Source of the DNA: Aplidium turbinatum
Lineage: Eukaryota > Chordata > Ascidiacea > Aplousobranchia > Polyclinidae
DNA length: 64,000 nucleotides
Reading direction: 5' to 3'
NCBI GenBank assembly: GCA_918807975.1
Contig: OU964921.1
Span: 45,286,498 to 45,350,497 of the forward strand
The stretch's first letter is position 1; every line of letters starts with the position of its first letter. Both the position numbers and the translations under genes were made by a program. Under the pieces are notes generated by a model. The model was not told where the DNA came from and searched no databases. It saw nothing but the letters and a program-made list of their open reading frames with translations. This document shows, piece after piece, positions 34,201 through 42,786 of this stretch.

Positions 34201-37200
34201 CATATATTTTTTTTTAACTCTGATGGATTTATAAGTTTTTCTCACTTTTACAAATGTGTTTTTTCAGAGGGCAAGGTAGGGATTTGAACTGGGGACTCGA
34301 TAACGCTTTGATAATAACAACCTTGTTTTATGGGCAGGGTATCAGGCTGGGTTTGAAGGAGTCACTTGTAAACAATTCTGTGATAAACCAGTCAACCAAC
34401 AATGGGCAATCAAAGAACAATTCAAGCGTGACGAAGAATGAGAACGCCTTACCGGGGGCCATCCAAGAAGGTGGGAATCAATCGCTTTCTGGTAGGGATT
34501 GGGATGCTTCAGGGGAGTCCAGTTCGGGGGAAGGGGGATTTGATTTGGATTTTTTCTTGACAACAACCACAGGTGAGTAGAAGTTGGGAGTTTTTCCAAG
34601 ACTAATCCATTTTAAATAAGGAGTTATATAAAATTTTGGTTTAGTTGAATTTTTTTTGAAAGAGAACTCAACTGTTGAATGTCAAATTGCTCGAGAATTT
34701 GAGACATGTTTCTTAAAGTTTTAAAAAAAACCCTTAAATTTTCATGAAAAAAACCTCCTTCCCCCAGTTTATCAGGAAGCTGATTTGTGCTCACAACAGC
34801 TTATTCAATAACTTGAATCGACTGTGACTTACGGTTGACTAGGTTCGGTTACCTACACACGGATTCAATTAACACAGGATAAAGATTATCTGCTTGCTGT
34901 ATCATTAAGTTAAAATGTTAAGAAATATTTCATTCTGGGTTTCCGATGTCAATCATTGGACATTGGTGCTGGAATCATTATTTCTAAGTCACCTATTGGG
35001 TCCAGTCATTAAAACGGGAAGCGCTTGATTTTCTATAATTTGCAATTTTGTAGTTTCCCTTAAGTTTTCCAAAATACGACTTTTTCCTTTCAAGAACAGC
35101 TCCCAGAACAACGACAACAACTACACCTCCCTATTTCCAGCAGCGCTTCTATCAGAGGATGATCAAAAAGTGTCGCGTTCACCCCACCCCGGTATCTATT
35201 TGTAGACTGAGAAGCCTCATTTGAAGCTTAATCCGTATAAAGTCACTTACTTGTCCAAATACTGACGCCTGCGGCCTTGAGATGATTTATGTGGAACGCA
35301 ACTAAATTTATTACAATATGCAACTTTTCAGCTAAGCCATCGAGTTGTTTAAACTTGAAAACATCAAATGTTTAATGGAGTAGCCTACTTCTTCCTTTAA
35401 CTTCATATTGTCGATAAATGATTTCAATTTTTTCCATATTTAAGAATTGCGCTGATGAAATAAGAATTGTGTTGACAATTTGAAAGCTTCACATTCTATG
35501 TCAAAGCGACTAAGCTCGTAACATTATGCGATCTGTTTATTAATAAACGAAGTTTTGTGTCAGTCTAATTTAAACAGGATGCGTTCCAACATATTTCTCA
35601 GACTTTATTTCAAATTACATTTTTTGCGGTCTGTCAATGATATTTCGTAATTTATGCTGATCCAGACGTTGAATAGGTTCCACAACTTTCTCTTGGCGGA
35701 TTAAAGTTGGGACATGTGTCTTCATTTGGCTGTGCACTTTCAAATAGTTGGATAGTATTTCACGTTCTACCATACGTGCGGTGCAATCTGCATTTCCCCT
35801 TTACTTTCTTGTAATTCATTTAAATCGGTTTTATGTTGAAACTTGATTTGCTCAGTCCAAGATTAATTATATTTCATGCTGCTACTCACAGAATGTCTTT
35901 GATTATCTGACGTTGAGGAACAGAAGCGAGTCAGGGCTCCTGCTTCGATACATCGAAGATATCCACAGAGAGGTATTGTGAGGTGTTTTATCATGTAAGA
36001 CACAATCATGGTCAAAATATTTTTTTTAAATTTAATCTAAATATGCAATCCTATTTTTATTCACTGAGAGTGTAATTAATATAATTGTCGCAGTTGCTGA
36101 AGAAAAGGCAGCCGGCAGATGGTGATCGATTATCTTTGGTATTTAACTCTGATCCTGTCTAAGCCTTAGTTGTGTCATAACTAGGTCTGAGGAATGACAA
36201 ATTACTGTTGGATGGCGAGCAGAAAAGGCGCTCGCTTTCCAAGCATGCAATCCTAGTTTGACTCCTTATAGCTTAAGCTTAAGGTACAATAAACTAGGGG
36301 GTATAGTTGCTGAAGGAAAGGCGGCCGAGAGAAATGAACTGACCACCCTACTCTCGTTACAGTGCTGAAGGCTTAGTACAATGAGAGCCTCATCCCCGAT
36401 GTTGGATTCAAATGTGTGATTACCTTTATCTTATGATACATTACTATCTTACAACAAGAAACCTTAAATTGGTTTGAAACAATTTTCGCTGTTCAAATGA
36501 ACTTTCTTATCCCTGAGCAGGTTCATTGCATTTGCTTCCTCTCTCATTTTTAGATCTTTGCAACCAGTTTGGGTGTCGAACCAGTGTCGTATGGTCAGGA
36601 GCCAATGACTCCACTACTCTGTCATTCCACATAATGTTGAAACGCATATTTTTAGACGGTGTTCTTCTGGAGAATGTTTGGTTTAGAGAACGCCAACATC
36701 ACGACCTGGCTTGAAGTTGACCACAAAAGATTATTTAAGAATGACGGCTACAAAATTGAAACCATTGTACGTAAGAGAAGGAAACCTTTGATCACATGTA
36801 AATTACGATTATTTCATAAAGATAGTGTGGATATGGAAATTTCGATATGACGGAATTTTAAAAATGTAAAATTTTTAAGAATGATATAACTTTGGGGAAG
36901 AAGTCGTTTCCTTGCGCCATAGGTTAGGTAGTTTGCTTGCATCATATTACGTCGTACATCACCCTAAAAATGAAGCAAAAGGATTTTTATTGGTTTGAAT
37001 GAGGATTTGACGTCATCATCAGAATGCAAATATTGTGACGTTTTTATTATCTATTTTTCATTGTCGTACTTGATTCTAAGAATCGGCTGCCTCTTCTATG
37101 AAGCGCTTCCAAGGTTCTAGGTCTCTTGCTAGATGTATTGCTTTTGCTGTGTGCAATATGTTGGTGTTGTTTTTCTTGGTTTGCTGAGTTAGCCTTGGGC

Positions 37201-38956
37201 ACGCTTCCCTGTCCTGTGAGAGAGAGATCTATCAATTTTCCTTTTCGGAGCATGTTTGCAAGAAATTGAAGTTGTTTTTCTTTGATATTTTTCAGTATTT
37301 TATCATTTACAGTATATATATGTTCTTCAAAAGTAATTTTATCTTTGACGCGGTATTTGCTTGTGCAGCTTCAAGATGTAAGCGGCACGCTGACTGCCGA
37401 GAATATAGCTGCTTTCAAGTGGATCGGACTGGAAAAGAAGAAGTACTACTTTCAGAAAGTCTTCTTCACCCAGTGTTGGATCAGGTTGCTACGTTCCTAC
37501 AGCAAATACATGCTCGGCATTAGCGGATTCTATGGGATTTGCGAATGTGAGTTGAACATTCTGTCAAACATTAAGCAATTTGCTATTTTGTTCTTATTGC
37601 TTCTTACATATTTCAGTGTCTCTAAGTGCTGATGCGCTTTTGTTGATTTTAGAAAGGTCAAATATTCCCTCCAGTGATCAATGAGTCCAATAACCTCATC
37701 TTCTTCTTCGTTTGAACCTTCTTCGCCAGTCCAGGGGTCGAGGGGCTCTGCCTTTTACCACCCTTGGGCAGCGGCGGCGACGCGGTCTAGATGTTTGGAC
37801 AGGTGTCGCGCAGCCATTGAATTGATTCGCCATCAGACCACAGTTTACGCAAACCACAAACACCATTTGGCACATGGTAGACGGCGCAGTTGCAGATGGT
37901 GTGGTCTGCGGTTTGTCCCTCTTTGTCACACTCACAGATCGCGCATGGAGCCATCCCCCATTTGTGCATATTGGAGCGGAATAGTCTGACGCCAGTACGC
38001 AGGCGGTTGAGCCGCACCCAGGCCTTCCTTGCCAAATGCATTCCGGTTGGGTGGGGGCTGGTGTCGGAGATGAAACTTTGAAGTCTTGAAGTGTTCTTCT
38101 TCCACTCCGAGCTCCATTGGTGGTCCGTCAAGGTAGCCGCACTGATGGATTGGTCTTCAGCAGTTTCCATCAGGTGCTGTGCGGCACGTACAAATTGAGA
38201 CACCCATTTGTACGTTCCGCACAACTCCTGATGAAAACCGCTGAAGACCAATCCAATAACCTGATGATGAGGCTCTATGACCGAACAATGCATCGCGCCC
38301 TCGTGGCTGGTGCATGTTGCCCAGAAGCGTATTCTAAGAATATTTTCATGCAAGTCGAACCAGTGTCATCATTACCAGCAACAAAAACCTTGTGTAGTTC
38401 GGACATGTGATGGGTGTTGGGTGAAATTTTATCTTCGAACTGATAAAGTCTCTAAAACTAGTTTCTGGCAGTTTCTCATTCTTGTGGAAGATTTGGCACG
38501 ATGAGGTTTTTGCACAAGTACCAGAAGTTGCCAGAGCTTAGGTGAGAATAGTTTTTTATATGGAAGATGAGCAGTAGGAAAGTGAGCCTTCCAACAGAGA
38601 ATGGTGTTATACACTATGAACTGTGGTTTTCTTGTTTATTTAGTATTTTTTTTTTTTTTTTTTTAGTTTCAGATTCATTTTATGACTTCCTTGATACTTT
38701 CGATGACATTCCGGCAAAGAGACCCCCTTCCCTCCCATTAGGAATGTCCAATTGTCATCCGGATCGAATTCGAGAGCACGGATACTACAATTTTGAAGAT
38801 GCATACTTTGAGTTTGGAGAGACAAAATTTCAGGATTATAAAGGAATCATCAATGAAAGGATCTTTCAGGAATACAGAGAAAATCCAAACGCCAACTTTG
38901 AAACGGAATACTACAATTGGGAATATGATTTTAATGATAAGAATTCAAATAGTTAA
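22298..38956 (+). CDS. Novel single-pass membrane protein, 11-exon model, 543 residues
   Basis: No family is recognised. Exons: 22298-22481, 25690-25875, 26614-26704, 27527-27717, 28205-28282, 28836-28861, 34338-34572, 35100-35191, 35892-35972, 37369-37546 and 38667-38956 (stop). All borders are GT-AG, the phases (1,1,2,1,1,0,1,0,0,1) agree at every junction, and the lengths add to 1632 bases. The N-terminal 215 residues are very basic: Lys/Arg runs at about 22-60 and a His/Arg/Ser-rich part at 124-217. A hydrophobic span (about 225-246, VVIGLAAFISITISVVLLA) follows without a signal peptide, which suggests a type II protein. Then come an Asn/Ser linker with several N-x-S sequons, a Thr/Pro stretch (about 327-340), and a C-terminal region with four Cys, aromatic clusters and an acidic tail ending NWEYDFNDKNSNS. 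Exon 1 is the least certain; exons 2-11 support each other. Intron 6 (5.5 kb) holds a 4.6-kb transposon. Confidence 0.7.
23655..23810 (+). mobile_element. tRNA-derived SINE, family 4, second copy
   Basis: The head TCTGTTGGTTAGCGCGTGGC and the B-box-like GGTTGGAGTCTCAGGGTGTG are followed by TGCTTGAGCAAATTTCAGAA and CTGCTCACCATTCAGCATTC. The body matches 11401-11560. It lies in intron 1 of the novel gene model. Confidence 0.55.
26116..26370 (+). repeat. 26-bp minisatellite, about 10 units
   Basis: The unit CATCATCAGCATATAGTTGT TCCCGG is repeated head to tail. The mark AGTTGTTCCC occurs ten times at 26-bp spacing. Units are almost identical; the last two carry CACATAG instead of CATATAG, and one earlier unit has CCCGAC. 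It lies in intron 2 of the novel gene. There are no spacers, so it is not a CRISPR array. Confidence 0.95.
27174..27389 (-). pseudogene. LINE reverse transcriptase C-terminal fragment
   Basis: The minus-strand frame contains EEGKLYKTMIRPAMLYGMQA followed by VALIKTLE. This resembles the KxYKTxxRPxMLYGxExWAL block that follows the reverse transcriptase core in many non-LTR elements. Only about 70 codons remain. It lies in intron 3 of the novel gene in antisense orientation. Confidence 0.6.
27985..28150 (+). mobile_element. tRNA-derived SINE, family 3, plus copy
   Basis: GATCCTGGTTCGACTCTCAC (B-box-like) is followed by a GGGTGGGGAGTAGTTGCTGA body, ACTGGCCACCCTACTCTTGT and a CCTTGTACGA tail. It matches the copies at 390-545 and 36211-36405. 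It lies in intron 4 of the novel gene. Confidence 0.65.
30423..30623 (+). CDS. Short frame inside the long-armed element, unknown
   Basis: A 66-codon frame containing YHSNRFRQDNNLTKEVILQA and KSMEHIIHDVYETINSTFK. Its composition looks coding (few low-complexity runs, a plausible amphipathic C-terminus), but no family is recognised. It lies just inside the left arm and could be one exon of an element gene. Confidence 0.25.
   Translation: MTSYGQTVRYHSNRFRQDNNLTKEVILQAVNDCQGSFWYQNMQKRQPKSMEHIIHDVYETINSTFK
30785..31130 (-). pseudogene. LINE ORF2 C-terminal fragment
   Basis: The minus strand reads VKRLQRNDRAMVRWTCLVKP (about 31115-31055), then in another frame LRWLGHVERSSSWISQVRCV and GQGRPKLSWEELVKRDL (about 30985-30850). 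These are the blocks after the reverse transcriptase domain in one large group of non-LTR elements. The 5' part is missing and the frames differ. It lies inside the long-armed element, downstream (minus sense) of the uncharacterised protein. Confidence 0.7.
31240..32530 (-). pseudogene. Uncharacterised transposon-linked protein, larger broken copy
   Basis: In minus order the frames give SFLQLACRHHIHELI (about 32360), ELTLLFLGG and KAPGAFHHAHWISKTLYTFK (about 32130-32030), PMMWPAKFLSLVVLARQKLQ (about 31790), KALKDFIGHDSWSMFELLNI (about 31560-31500) and NLHVVNDAAKWALGLATDLN (about 31430-31370). From memory the same block order (LACRHH..EL, FLGG...APGAMHxARW, VVNDxAE) recurs in an abundant uncharacterised family of invertebrate genomes. 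The last block parallels VVNNHAEQGVALIQEF at 16.9-17.2 kb in this window. Several frames are used and the copy is broken. Its position between long inverted arms makes it the likely former transposase of this element (inference). Confidence 0.6.
32632..32958 (+). CDS. Plus-strand frame in the long-armed element
   Basis: From the ATG at 32632 the frame reads MAGLLMVLKKQGGPFTKDSD, then KRLYLEIRYACDTALSVPKQ and YGANLKAYLKNLSC, and ends at the stop at 32958, 109 codons. The pattern GPF/Y...RLYxEVRYA...lFRL...Y..NL.xYL is familiar from C-terminal parts of uncharacterised, high-copy invertebrate proteins, which I cannot name. The frame is intact. It is divergent from the minus-strand fragments starting near 32530, as if two element genes shared an upstream region. 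Confidence 0.4.
   Translation, partial: KMAGLLMVLKKQGGPFTKDSDVDEILNSNITEIEKQKRLYLEIRYACDTALSVPKQSDIFRLLKDHKKLPFSVYGANLKAYLKNLSCKADVTIADLNSVLDGMNLTKS
33711..33903. mobile_element. hAT MITE inside the right arm
   Basis: CAGTGTTGCCAGATAG and GCCAAATGGTAACACTG are inverted ends, flanked by GTGCTTAT (33703-33710) and CTGCTTAT (33904-33911), 7 of 8 matching. TTTGCCAAA-type motifs fill the 193-bp body. Confidence 0.75.
36211..36405 (+). mobile_element. tRNA-derived SINE, family 3, fullest copy
   Basis: The head GATGGCGAGCAGAAAAGGCG precedes CAATCCTAGTTTGACTCC (B-box-like). Then come GTAGTTGCTGAAGGAAAGGC, CTGACCACCCTACTCTCG and a CTTAGTACAATGAGAGCC tail. It lies in intron 9 of the novel gene. A fragment of the body also sits at about 36092-36125. 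Confidence 0.65.
37787..38353 (-). pseudogene. LINE ORF2 C-terminal fragment with rearranged end
   Basis: The minus-strand frame contains WSSEWKKNTSRLQSFISDTS, ARKAWVRLNRLRTGVRLFRS, MHKWGMAPCAICECDKEGQT and ADHTICNCAVYHVPNG. The pattern RxxWVxLNRLRTGVGxFxSxMHKWGxAPSxxCECGxxEQTADH is the C-terminal region of one EN-RT type LINE group, which fits the LINEs at 48.57-50.83 kb and 53.74-57.04 kb. Its upstream end (38142-38252) is folded into an inverted duplication. It lies antisense in intron 10 of the novel gene. Confidence 0.7.
38142..38252. repeat. Inverted duplication within the LINE fragment
   Basis: GGATTGGTCTTCAGCAGTTT at about 38144 recurs reversed as AAACCGCTGAAGACCAATCC at about 38236, and GTACAAATTGAG faces CATTTGTAC near the centre. 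About 50 bp on each side pair. This fits the 5' inversion often produced during LINE insertion (inference). Confidence 0.7.
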
Positions 38957-39618
38957 AGGATGAATACAAAGAAATTTCAATGGTGTCGCAAAATGTATCT
39001 ACATTCTGGAAGATCAATGCCATGCGCAGAGGATCTGATAGTTTCTTGCGTCAAACAATTATAAACTTACTGTGCTTTAAAAAAGGAAAACTTTAAAACT
39101 TTATCCCTAGCCAACTAAAGTTTGGCTGAAATCTTCCTATCAACATTTTTTTGTAATTCATTACTTTCCCAGACGATACAAGTAGTTATAGCGTTACTAA
39201 GTCTACACAGATGATGAAATATGAAATATAACCTTTAGAAAATTTCACTCAGACTGCAAAACCAAGCAAACTGTGAAAAATAAGGTCGTACCTTCATGTG
39301 GTCATGATTAATGTGGCGCCCGAGCACTCGCTCTGACGTCACGCGCGCTGGAATCCACTTGATTTGTACAAATACCGCGGGCTTTGAGCGCAATCCTGCG
39401 TCTCGATTAGAAATTTAGGGAATAGTAAGCAAAGAATTCTTGGAAGAATGCCTAATCGCATTCTGACTAGTGCTTCATGGAACACGTATATTTACCGTTA
39501 TGTTAGATTGTATGGTTGTGTACAGCGTTTGCAATGCTCACAGTAGCGATTTCCCAATCAAGACTAGGATTCTCCTTTAAGCAACTATAACCATGATTCC
39601 TGACTCACTTTTGTTACT
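38957..39618. other. Downstream flank of the novel gene
   Basis: No canonical AATAAA was found within the first 300 bases after the stop at 38956. No gene or element is recognised. A CG-richer patch (TGACGTCACGCGCGCTGG near 39335) contains a perfect CRE-like TGACGTCA and could be regulatory, though nothing else supports that. Confidence 0.35.
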
Positions 39619-39808
39619 TAACCAGCTCAGTGGCCGAGTGGTTTCGCCTTCGGCTCTGGTGCTGGTAGATCTGAGATTCATTCCAGATCAGTTCAAACCG
39701 AAATAATAACATCGTAAACCTGGTATAAAAATTAAACATGATCCCTGTCTCTAAAAGACCTTAGCTGTTGTAGAGCGACAATAAATAAAACCATAACATT
39801 ATTACTTA
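39619..39808 (+). mobile_element. tRNA-derived SINE, family 2, plus copy
   Basis: The head ACCAGCTCAGTGGCCGAGTG has a tRNA A box and continues GGTTTCGCCTTCGGCTCTGG. The 3' end reads CTTAGCTGTTGTAGAGCGAC with an AATAAATAAAACCATAACAT tail. Compared with the other copies, a central piece is missing. Confidence 0.8.
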
Positions 39809-39852
39809 CTTTGGTTACTTAGTCTTACTGAGCGGTATTCAGTTTTACTCAG

Positions 39853-40114
39853 TAATAATAATAATAATGTTATGGTTTTATTTATTGTCGCTCTACAACA
39901 GCTAAGGTCTTTTAGCGACAGGGCTCATGTTTAATTTTATATCAGGTTTTTACGATGTTATCACATTATTACCCGATTCATTCTCACTGCGTTACACAAG
40001 AAAGAACACAATCGGTACCGTTTTTCAAGTCTTCGGTTTGACCCGACCTGGAATCGATCACAGATCTACCAGCACCAGAGCCGAAGGCGAAACCACTCGG
40101 CCACTGAGCTGGTT
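39853..40114 (-). mobile_element. tRNA-derived SINE, family 2, minus copy, facing the previous one
   Basis: It is antisense to 39619-39808 and complete: an (AAT)n tail at 39853, then AACAGCTAAGGTCTTTTAGC, a body with ACAATCGGTACCGTTTTTCA, and the head read in reverse as CACTCGGCCACTGAGCTGG at 40095-40114. The two copies are tail to tail, about 45 bp apart. Confidence 0.85.
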
Positions 40115-41254
40115 TTTACTCAGTATTGCTCAGGAAAATTCTTAATTTTTGAAGTCAAGTTAACCATGTAGCATGACAGTGTATTGCCCTGTGTTCTAGT
40201 GGTGGAATCGTTAGTTGTTCTGGTGTTTTCATTTGGTGTTATAGTTAAATTCTGTTGTTCAGCGCTACTCAGTTAAAATAAGTCAATAAACAAATCAACA
40301 GTGAAGACCTAGTGTCCAGGTCACTCCTCGCCATTCAATCATGCCCAGGAGTGTCGCCGTCCTACTGACGGCTTTGTATGGCATGCTAATCAGCAGCGTC
40401 CGCTACAGTTAACGTAACAAAGCTAAAACAATGGAACATGAACAATAACAAATGTTTCCTGATGGAAGCACCTTGGTTGATTCGTACAAACATTCTCGAC
40501 CGCTTTAGAAAAAGTTTTATGCCAAATGTCAATAGGTAGATTTACCATAATAACACTTTTTTCTGAATATTAGTGATTGCTTTCCAGAAGCGGTGGCCAT
40601 TGCCATTTAAAAAATTCATTCAAAACCACAGAAGGATTCCAACAATTTCTTTTTGGAAATTTGTATAACCGAGTGTGGTGTAGAAATTCAGGTGGCCAGA
40701 ACTTTCCAAGTATTTCTAGTTGTCCCCATTTTCACGGCGCATTTCACTTCACAGCCTGTCTCCATTAATATTAAAATTTATCTATTTAATTGTTAATTAA
40801 CTAAGCTATTTGAGTGAGCAGTGATTTAAGATATTTGGCATGGAATTAAATAAAAAGAAAACAGAAAGAATGGTCATAACAAAGAAAAAAGCAGCCGAAA
40901 CTTCTATTTGTAATTTATCAGTAAATGGAACTATTCTTGAACAGGTCCAAAAATTCAAATATCTCGGTACTATGGTGAATTGGAATGCAAGAGACGAAAC
41001 AGAGCTCAACATAAGAACAGCCCAAGCAAAAGCAAGCTTCCAACAAATGAAACCAATTCTTTGCAATAAAAATATCTCCTTTAAGACAAGGTCTAGAGTT
41101 TTAAAATGCTACATTTATCCTGATTTTATTAGCAAAGCCTCGTGGATTTTAGTGTCGAATTCGGTGAAACATTTACGCATAATTCTAAAGGACTCCAAGG
41201 ATGGTTTGTTATTTGAACATATTTGACGATCGAATATTGTGATCTTTCATTAAT

Positions 41255-41470
41255 TTGAACAAGCAAAGTGCCATTAAAGATCACATATTCGATTGTCAAA
41301 CATGTTCAAATAACAAACCATCCTTGGAGTCCTTTAGAATTATGCGTAAATGTTTCACCGAATTCGACACTAAAATCCACGAGGCTTTGCTAATAAAATC
41401 ATACAATCCTCGCCTCAATACACAGTTGTTTGCCTCAGGTGCTTCTTATCTACTCAACATCTTTTCTTGA
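41255..41470 (+). pseudogene. Penelope-like GIY-YIG endonuclease C-terminal fragment
   Basis: The frame contains SAIKDHIFDCQTCSNNKPSL, ESFRIMRKCFTEFDTKIHEA and LLIKSYNPRLNTQLFASGA. The pattern KDHIxxCxxC ... FxILRKCxxxxxxxIxEALLIKxxxPxLNxQLxxxGxSxLLNIF is the end of Penelope-like ORFs, where a GIY-YIG nuclease follows the reverse transcriptase. Only the last 70 or so codons remain. Confidence 0.75.
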
Positions 41471-41472
41471 TA

Positions 41473-42786
41473 GGGGAAGGTCGGGGCCTATGAGCATATT
41501 GGGTCCTATGATCCACCCCTCTATTTTTTAAAATAAAAAGTTTTTCCACTCCGTTTCAGTCGAGATCTTTTCTTCATGCTTGAATGCATTTCCCACAATT
41601 GCCAGGACAATCTCCTGTGAGAATTCAAAGCGAAAAGAGGGTTTCTTTATTTTTATGTTGAAAAAGTAAATTTTGAGGCGTTCGGAAATTTTACTATAAC
41701 TTCCTAGTTTTTCAACAGATATTCAAATGGTTTAATTTGGTGACAAGTAGTGTCCTTTTTAAAGGAATAATGAAAGAAGTGCAGTATTAAAGTTAATAGT
41801 TTAGACTTAGAGTCAATACATGTGAATTTGTCAATATGGAGAGTCGGCACCTATGAGCCACCTTGTGTGCTGATCCTATGAGGCCGGCTCATAGGATCCT
41901 ACTTGGTTGAAATTCAGATCACAATTAGTTATTGTTAGAACGTTGTTAAGATTATAGTAAATATGTGTACTTTTCAATTTTTGTTTAACAGTTTAAGATA
42001 CAAATGTAGGCTATATCTGTACATAAGCGATTTCAAAAATTAGTTCACAAAACTGACCATAATGCCTCGAACAACTGCTAAAAAAACTCATCGTGGTAAA
42101 TCGCTGTTCCAGTTTCCTCTGTAGTCATAGTTCTTTCTCCGCCCATCACTACTGGGTCAACAAAAAGAGTGAAGAGAATTAGAAAAATTTTGATTGACTT
42201 TTCTGCTTCTGATCTTGTGTGAATAGCCTGTTAGTAGCCTATAGGCTATTCGATGGATCGATTTTGTAAGCTTGTGATCATAAAAATGATGGCACGGTTG
42301 TGGCATGCTTAATTTGTTTCATATTTTCTAGCCTTCTAGGCCTATATGACCTGTCACTTATAAAAAAATGTAGGCCTAATGGGATTATTAGAAATTATTA
42401 TCTTTTTATTTAAAAATTATGGAAATCTTCCAGTTTCATGATCACTTAAGCCTCTGTTTTCAACTTATCACGTCCCATTATCTTGCAAATGTGTTGTTGT
42501 GCATTCATGTAAATGTATTCATCGACGTATTCATGTAAATACGTTTATTCTTTTGATTGTACTGGTGGCTCATAGGACCCCACGCGTTGGATCCTATGAG
42601 CCACTTCCACAAATTTACATTTTTTGCTCCACATTAAAAATCTGACAAGATACGAATTTTCTCTTTGGTGATTCAACAGTTTATATCACAAGTTATGCTA
42701 ACATGAAATATGAGGTGAAAATATTCAGAAATAAAAGAGTTATGGGACTAAATCAAAAAGGGGGATCATAGGCCCCGACCTTCCCC
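41473..42786. mobile_element. TA-target MITE inside the Penelope-like element
   Basis: GGGGAAGGTCGGGGCCTATG at the left and its inverse CATAGGCCCCGACCTTCCCC at the right are flanked by TA on both sides. Internally TCCTATGAGCC is repeated several times in both orientations. No transposase frame is seen in 1314 bp. TA target choice fits the Tc1/mariner group. Confidence 0.8.

Larger units (their letters stand above)
29591..34207 (-). mobile_element. Long-armed DNA transposon in intron 6 of the novel gene
   Basis: ATATATGAAGAGC at 29591 is matched in reverse at 34207. Inward, CCAAAACCGCTTA motifs and then arms of about 400 bp (29775-30195 and 33045-33470) are inverted copies, with landmarks GGGGGGTGTGTTA, CCCCCATGTACATGCCCCCT and AATATGGCGGCCAAAATG. 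The right side also holds several dispersed AAGCGGTTTTGGAA motifs and a hAT MITE. The interior carries minus-strand fragments of the uncharacterised protein seen at 16880-17530, a plus-strand frame at 32632-32958 and a LINE piece. The exact outer ends and target duplication are unclear because the flanks are TA-rich. Confidence 0.65.

Noticed and set aside
34260-34337. tRNA-like GGGATTTGAACTGGGGACTC next to exon 7 as an RNA gene
   Set aside because: Only a B-box-like stretch (antisense) is present, with no tRNA fold. Probably a SINE scrap.
36554-36714. Extra exon of the novel gene starting at 36554
   Set aside because: After an AG at 36552-36553 the phase required by exon 9 reaches a stop before any good donor, while exon 9 joins exon 10 (37369) directly in phase.
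39626-39660. True tRNA gene (GTGGCCGAGTGG box)
   Set aside because: No acceptor or anticodon stem closes, and the same sequence heads four dispersed copies with a common body and tail. It is a SINE head.
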